Shown piece after piece: positions 60,233 through 63,406 of a stretch of 63,406 nt of DNA (its first letter is position 1; every line of letters begins with the position of its first letter). This DNA comes from CAISIP01 sp038247175. GTDB lineage: Bacteria > Pseudomonadota > Gammaproteobacteria > Burkholderiales > Burkholderiaceae_C. The stretch is from assembly GCA_038247175.1 (NCBI GenBank), contig JBBRVD010000001.1, positions 1 through 63,406 on the forward strand, written 5' to 3'. A model generated the notes under the pieces. It did no database searches, was not told the origin of the DNA, and saw nothing but the letters and a program-made list of their open reading frames with translations. Position numbers and translations under genes: made by a program.

Positions 60233-62308
60233 TCAATCCTTTCCTAGGTTTGCGCGCGTTCCGCTGTCGGTCATGCCCTGGTGGCGCAGCAAGGCATCGA
60301 GCGTCGGCTCGCGGCCGCGAAATGCCATGAACGATTCCATGGCCGGGCGGCTGCCGCCAGCCTCCAGGATAGCCTGGCGGTATTTTCTACCGGTTTGCAC
60401 ATCGGGCAAACCCGATTCGTCGGCGCTTTCCTCGAACGCCGCGTACGCGTCAGCGCTGAGCACCTCGGCCCACTTGTAGCTGTAATAACCGGCAGCGTAA
60501 CCACCGGCGAAGATATGGCTGAAGCTATTGGGCGGGCGGCTCCAGGGTGGGGGCCGAATCACGGCCACCGCGTTGCGCACCCGTTCGAGCAGCGGCATGA
60601 TGTCGTCGGTCGGCACATGCGTGGTGTGCAGCAGCATGTCGTACAGCGCAAACTCGATCTGGCGCACGGTCTGCATGCCGCTTTGGTAGTTCTTGGCCGC
60701 CAGCAATTTTTCGAACAAGGCGCGCGGCAGCGGCTCGCCGGTATCCACATGGGCGGTCATGTGGCGCAGTACATCCCATTCCCAGCAGAAATTCTCCATG
60801 AACTGGCTTGGCAGCTCCACGGCGTCCCATTCGACACCGCTGATGCCTGACACCTGGCGCTCGTCGACCTGGGTCAGCATGTGGTGCAGGCCGTGGCCGA
60901 ACTCGTGGAACAGCGTAATGACGTCGTCGTGTGTCAACAAGGCGCTCTGGCGCAGACCATTCTTCATCACGCCCTGGGCGAAGTTGCACACCAGGTGTGC
61001 AACCGGTGTCTGCAGTTGCCGATCGTCGGGGCGCAGCCAGCGGCCGCGCACGTCGTCCATCCAGGCGCCACCGCGTTTGCCGTCGCGCGCGGTGGTGTCG
61101 AGGTAGAACTGGCCCACCAGGCCGACGCCAGGCCGCTCGATCCGGTAGAACGCCACGTCAGCGTGCCATACCGGCGTGACGTCGGGGCGTATTGCGACCT
61201 CGAACAGGGTCTCCACGATCTTGAACAGGCCTGCGAGCACCTTGGGTAGCGTGAAATACTGCTTGACTTCCTGCTCGCTGAAAGCGTACCTGGCGAGCTT
61301 GAGCTTTTCGCCGATGTAGGCCCAGTCCCAGGGCTCTGGGTCCGGCAGCCCCAGTTCGGCCGCTGCAAAGGCGCGCATGTCGGCCAGGTCCTGCAATGCA
61401 AATGGCCTGGCGCGTGCGGCGAGGTCATGCAGGAACTCGATGACGGCGTGTGGCGACGGCGCCATCTTGGCGGCCAGCGAGAGCTCGGCGAAGTTGGCGA
61501 AACCCAGCAGGCGCGACTCTTCCTGCCGCAGCGCCAGGATCTCGCGGATCAGTGCCGAGTTGTCGTATTGGCGCAGGTCCTGCGGTGCCTGGTCCGAGGC
61601 ACGGGTGGCATAGGCGCGGTACATCTGCTCGCGCAGCGCCGCCGAATCGGCAAACTGCATGACGGGCAGGTAACACGGCAGCTTCAGGCTGAGCTTGTGG
61701 CCTTCGCTCCCGGCGGCCGTGGCGGCTTCCGCGGTGTTGTGCACGACGTCTTCGGGGACGCCAGACAGCGCGTCGGCGCCAACGAACAGGCTGAACTTGT
61801 CGGTCGCGTCGAGCGTGTTCTCGCTGAACTTCTGGCCCAGTTCCGCCTGCCGCTCCTGGATCGCGGCAAAACGCTGCTTGTTGTCGCCGGTCAGTTCTGC
61901 GCCGCCAAGCACGAAATCGCGCAAAGCGTTCTTGCGTGCCTGGCGCTGTTCTGCGTCGAGCGAGGACTCCGTCATCGCCTTGTATTTGGCATACAGGCTC
62001 TCATCCGAGCCCAGGCGGGTCCAGAATTCGGTGACCTTGGGTAGGCTGGTGTTGTAGGCGGCGCGCAGGGCCGGCGTATCCGCCACGCTGTTGAGGTGAC
62101 TGACGGCACCCCAGGCGCATCCAAGCCTTTCGGTGGCCACATCGAGCACCGATGCGATCGCACTCCAGTCGGCCGCGAAATCCGCTGCCGTGACGATTTG
62201 CAGCGCGGTGTCGGCCTCTGCAAGCAACTGATCGATGGCTGGCGCCACGTGTTCAGGTGCGATCAGGTCGAACGATGGCAGGCCGCCGCCGTGCAATAGT
62301 GGATTCAT
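60233..62308 (-). CDS. prlC: oligopeptidase A (M3 zinc metallopeptidase)
   Basis: A 691-residue M3 peptidase that degrades short peptides in the cytosol, including cleaved signal peptides. The zinc motif HEFGHGLHH lies near residue 475. Other family blocks are HADVAFYRIE, GQFYLDTTARDGKRGGAWM, VSGISGVEWDAVELPSQFMEN and the C-terminal FAGGYAAGYYSYKWAEV. The start is MNPLLHGG; the eleven codons before it are not family-like. It lies 69 bp downstream of folD and four bases before the glutaredoxin-domain gene. Confidence 0.94.
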   Translation of the reverse strand: MNPLLHGGGLPSFDLIAPEHVAPAIDQLLAEADTALQIVTAADFAADWSAIASVLDVATERLGCAWGAVSHLNSVADTPALRAAYNTSLPKVTEFWTRLGSDESLYAKYKAMTESSLDAEQRQARKNALRDFVLGGAELTGDNKQRFAAIQERQAELGQKFSENTLDATDKFSLFVGADALSGVPEDVVHNTAEAATAAGSEGHKLSLKLPCYLPVMQFADSAALREQMYRAYATRASDQAPQDLRQYDNSALIREILALRQEESRLLGFANFAELSLAAKMAPSPHAVIEFLHDLAARARPFALQDLADMRAFAAAELGLPDPEPWDWAYIGEKLKLARYAFSEQEVKQYFTLPKVLAGLFKIVETLFEVAIRPDVTPVWHADVAFYRIERPGVGLVGQFYLDTTARDGKRGGAWMDDVRGRWLRPDDRQLQTPVAHLVCNFAQGVMKNGLRQSALLTHDDVITLFHEFGHGLHHMLTQVDERQVSGISGVEWDAVELPSQFMENFCWEWDVLRHMTAHVDTGEPLPRALFEKLLAAKNYQSGMQTVRQIEFALYDMLLHTTHVPTDDIMPLLERVRNAVAVIRPPPWSRPPNSFSHIFAGGYAAGYYSYKWAEVLSADAYAAFEESADESGLPDVQTGRKYRQAILEAGGSRPAMESFMAFRGREPTLDALLRHQGMTDSGTRANLGKD

Positions 62309-62377
62309 GGTTTCGGATGCTCGGGATGGTGGTGGCACCATGCCACCTGTTCGGCATGTCGGGGTCGCGCCGCCAGT

Positions 62378-63247
62378 TTACAAGTGAGACGCAGCACGCC
62401 ACGCGGCTTCCACCGTATTGACCAGCAGCATGGTGATCGTCATCGGGCCCACGCCACCCGGAACCGGCGTGATGAAACCGGCCACCACGCGCACGCCGGA
62501 GTAATCGACATCACCACACAGTTTGCCCTCGTCGTTGCGGTTCATGCCTACGTCGATCACGATCGCACCGGGCTTGACCATGTCGGCGGTGAGTACGTTG
62601 CGACGGCCGACCGCCGCCACGACGACATCCGCCTGCCGCGTGTGAAGCCTGAGGTCGGGCGTCGCACTGTGGCAGATGGTGACGGTCGCATTTTGTTGCA
62701 GCAGCATCAGGGCCATGGGTTTGCCCACGGTGTTGCTGCGCCCGATCACCACCGCGTGTTTGCCACGCAGGTCGACACCGGTGGAGGCGATAAGCTTCAT
62801 GCAGCCATAGGGCGTGCAGGGTTTGAAGCCGGGCGAGCCGGTCATCAGTGCGCCAGCGCTGAGCGTCGAGTAACCGTCGACATCCTTGGATGTGGCGATG
62901 GTCTCGATCACGCGATGCGGGTCGATGTGTCGGGGCAGCGGCATCTGCACCAGGATGCCGTGAATGGTCGGGTCCGCATTGAGCGCCTCGATGCGCGCGA
63001 GTAACGTGTCCTGGCTCAGACCCGCGTCGTATTTCTCGAACACCGAATGCAGGCCGGACTCCTCGCAGGCCTTGATCTTGTTGCGCACATAGACCTGGCT
63101 GGCCGGGTCTTCGCCGACCAGGATCACCGCCAGACCCGGACGCAAGCCCTTGTCAGACAGTTCGCCCGCGCGGACGGTGACTTCGGCACGCAACTGCCTC
63201 GAGATAGCGACTCCGTCGATGGTCCTGGCCAGGTTGCGTTCCGTCAT
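62378..63247 (-). CDS. folD: bifunctional methylene-tetrahydrofolate dehydrogenase/cyclohydrolase FolD
   Basis: A 289-residue FolD that interconverts 5,10-methylene- and 10-formyl-tetrahydrofolate. The active-site lysine is in YVRNKIKACEESG, then GILVQMPLPRHID, PCTPYGCMKLI, VVIGRSNTVGKPMA and GVGPMTITMLLVNT. The start MTERNLART is family-like; the upstream open frame passes through a hairpin-rich leader and is rejected. A small stem-loop, TCTCA/TGAGA (63264-63250), lies directly before the start codon. It heads the folD-prlC-glutaredoxin group. Confidence 0.95.
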   Translation of the reverse strand: MTERNLARTIDGVAISRQLRAEVTVRAGELSDKGLRPGLAVILVGEDPASQVYVRNKIKACEESGLHSVFEKYDAGLSQDTLLARIEALNADPTIHGILVQMPLPRHIDPHRVIETIATSKDVDGYSTLSAGALMTGSPGFKPCTPYGCMKLIASTGVDLRGKHAVVIGRSNTVGKPMALMLLQQNATVTICHSATPDLRLHTRQADVVVAAVGRRNVLTADMVKPGAIVIDVGMNRNDEGKLCGDVDYSGVRVVAGFITPVPGGVGPMTITMLLVNTVEAAWRAASHL

Positions 63248-63286
63248 CGTCTCAGAGCGTGAGAGGCAATTGATTGGGCCCACGAC

Positions 63287-63380
63287 GGGGTGCCCAAGGG
63301 TGGCGGGCAAGGCGCGACGCGCAGTCCATGTCGGGACATGGGCATGCGGCGCAACGCTGCACGGCGTCCTTGGGCGCCCC
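63287..63380 (-). other. 94-bp long inverted repeat / structured leader upstream of folD
   Basis: GGGGTGCCCAAGG (63287-63299) pairs with CCTTGGGCGCCCC (63368-63380) over 13 positions with one G-U pair. Inside it CCATGT-CGGG-ACATGG (63326-63341) forms a tetraloop hairpin flanked by further GCGC complementarity. As RNA on the minus strand it would be a strong branched fold in the folD leader. I do not recognise a named riboswitch. It could equally be a DNA cruciform or part of a mobile repeat. The remaining window end (63381-63406) shows nothing. Confidence 0.55.
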
Positions 63381-63406
63381 GGCCCGCAGGGCAAGACCCC
63401 GCGAAT

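Noticed and set aside
63287..63380. THF or other named riboswitch upstream of folD
   Set aside because: The folded region does not match the conserved blocks of any class I can recall, so it is reported only as an unnamed structured element.

Overview
This 63 kb window is GC-rich, densely packed chromosomal DNA from a betaproteobacterium. It is most likely from the order Burkholderiales and probably close to Alcaligenaceae (Bordetella-like). The reasons are a class I PHA operon downstream of pgeF, a 6S RNA candidate next to zapA, a large NAD-glutamate dehydrogenase, a RisA/RisS-like OmpR/EnvZ pair, and two copies of an intergenic repeat of a type I associate with this order. No tRNA, rRNA, insertion sequence, prophage or CRISPR array is visible, so this is mostly core genome with a few accessory patches.

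Layout. 0-8 kb: NhaR-type regulator, a zeta-class GST (maleylacetoacetate isomerase), pgeF, the phaC-phaA-phaB polyhydroxybutyrate operon, a PIG-L deacetylase and a DsbA-fold isomerase. 8-12 kb: two overlapping cyclic-di-GMP genes (HD-GYP, then PAS-GGDEF-EAL). 12-13 kb: zapB-like and zapA with a 6S RNA candidate downstream. 13-21.4 kb: a cobalamin-riboswitch-controlled B12 uptake and salvage operon (btuB, two binding proteins, btuC, btuD, cobT, cobS, cobC). 21.4-29 kb, minus strand: membrane diguanylate cyclase, nth, giant gdhB and an HDOD protein. 29-36 kb: an aminotransferase, several small unknown genes, a YHS-domain gene remnant, a DedA/ATP-grasp pair convergent with an OlsB-like acyltransferase, and a phage-like NTPase with a damaged Walker A motif. 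This is the least ordinary stretch. 36-40 kb: D-arginine dehydrogenase-like flavoenzyme, class V aminotransferase and MFS carrier. 40-46.4 kb, minus strand: the prkA-yeaH-spoVR stress module preceded by small envelope genes (BON lipoprotein, LapA-like protein). 46.5-63 kb: LysR regulator, serB, mfd, ispD-ispF, envZ-ompR, SIMPL protein, FAD oxidase, pyrD, rpiA, and a folD-prlC-glutaredoxin operon.

How the genes work together. The pha genes make storage polymer from acetyl-CoA. The B12 block imports corrinoids and finishes the nucleotide loop (cobT, cobS, cobC), without the de novo corrin ring genes in view. PrkA/YeaH/SpoVR form a stress or starvation module. EnvZ/OmpR is divergent from envelope-type genes, and the shared intergenic region carries a perfect inverted repeat with an OmpR-like core. 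Starts were chosen from ribosome-binding sites, operon overlaps and family N-termini. Product names rest on recognised motifs, not on database searches.
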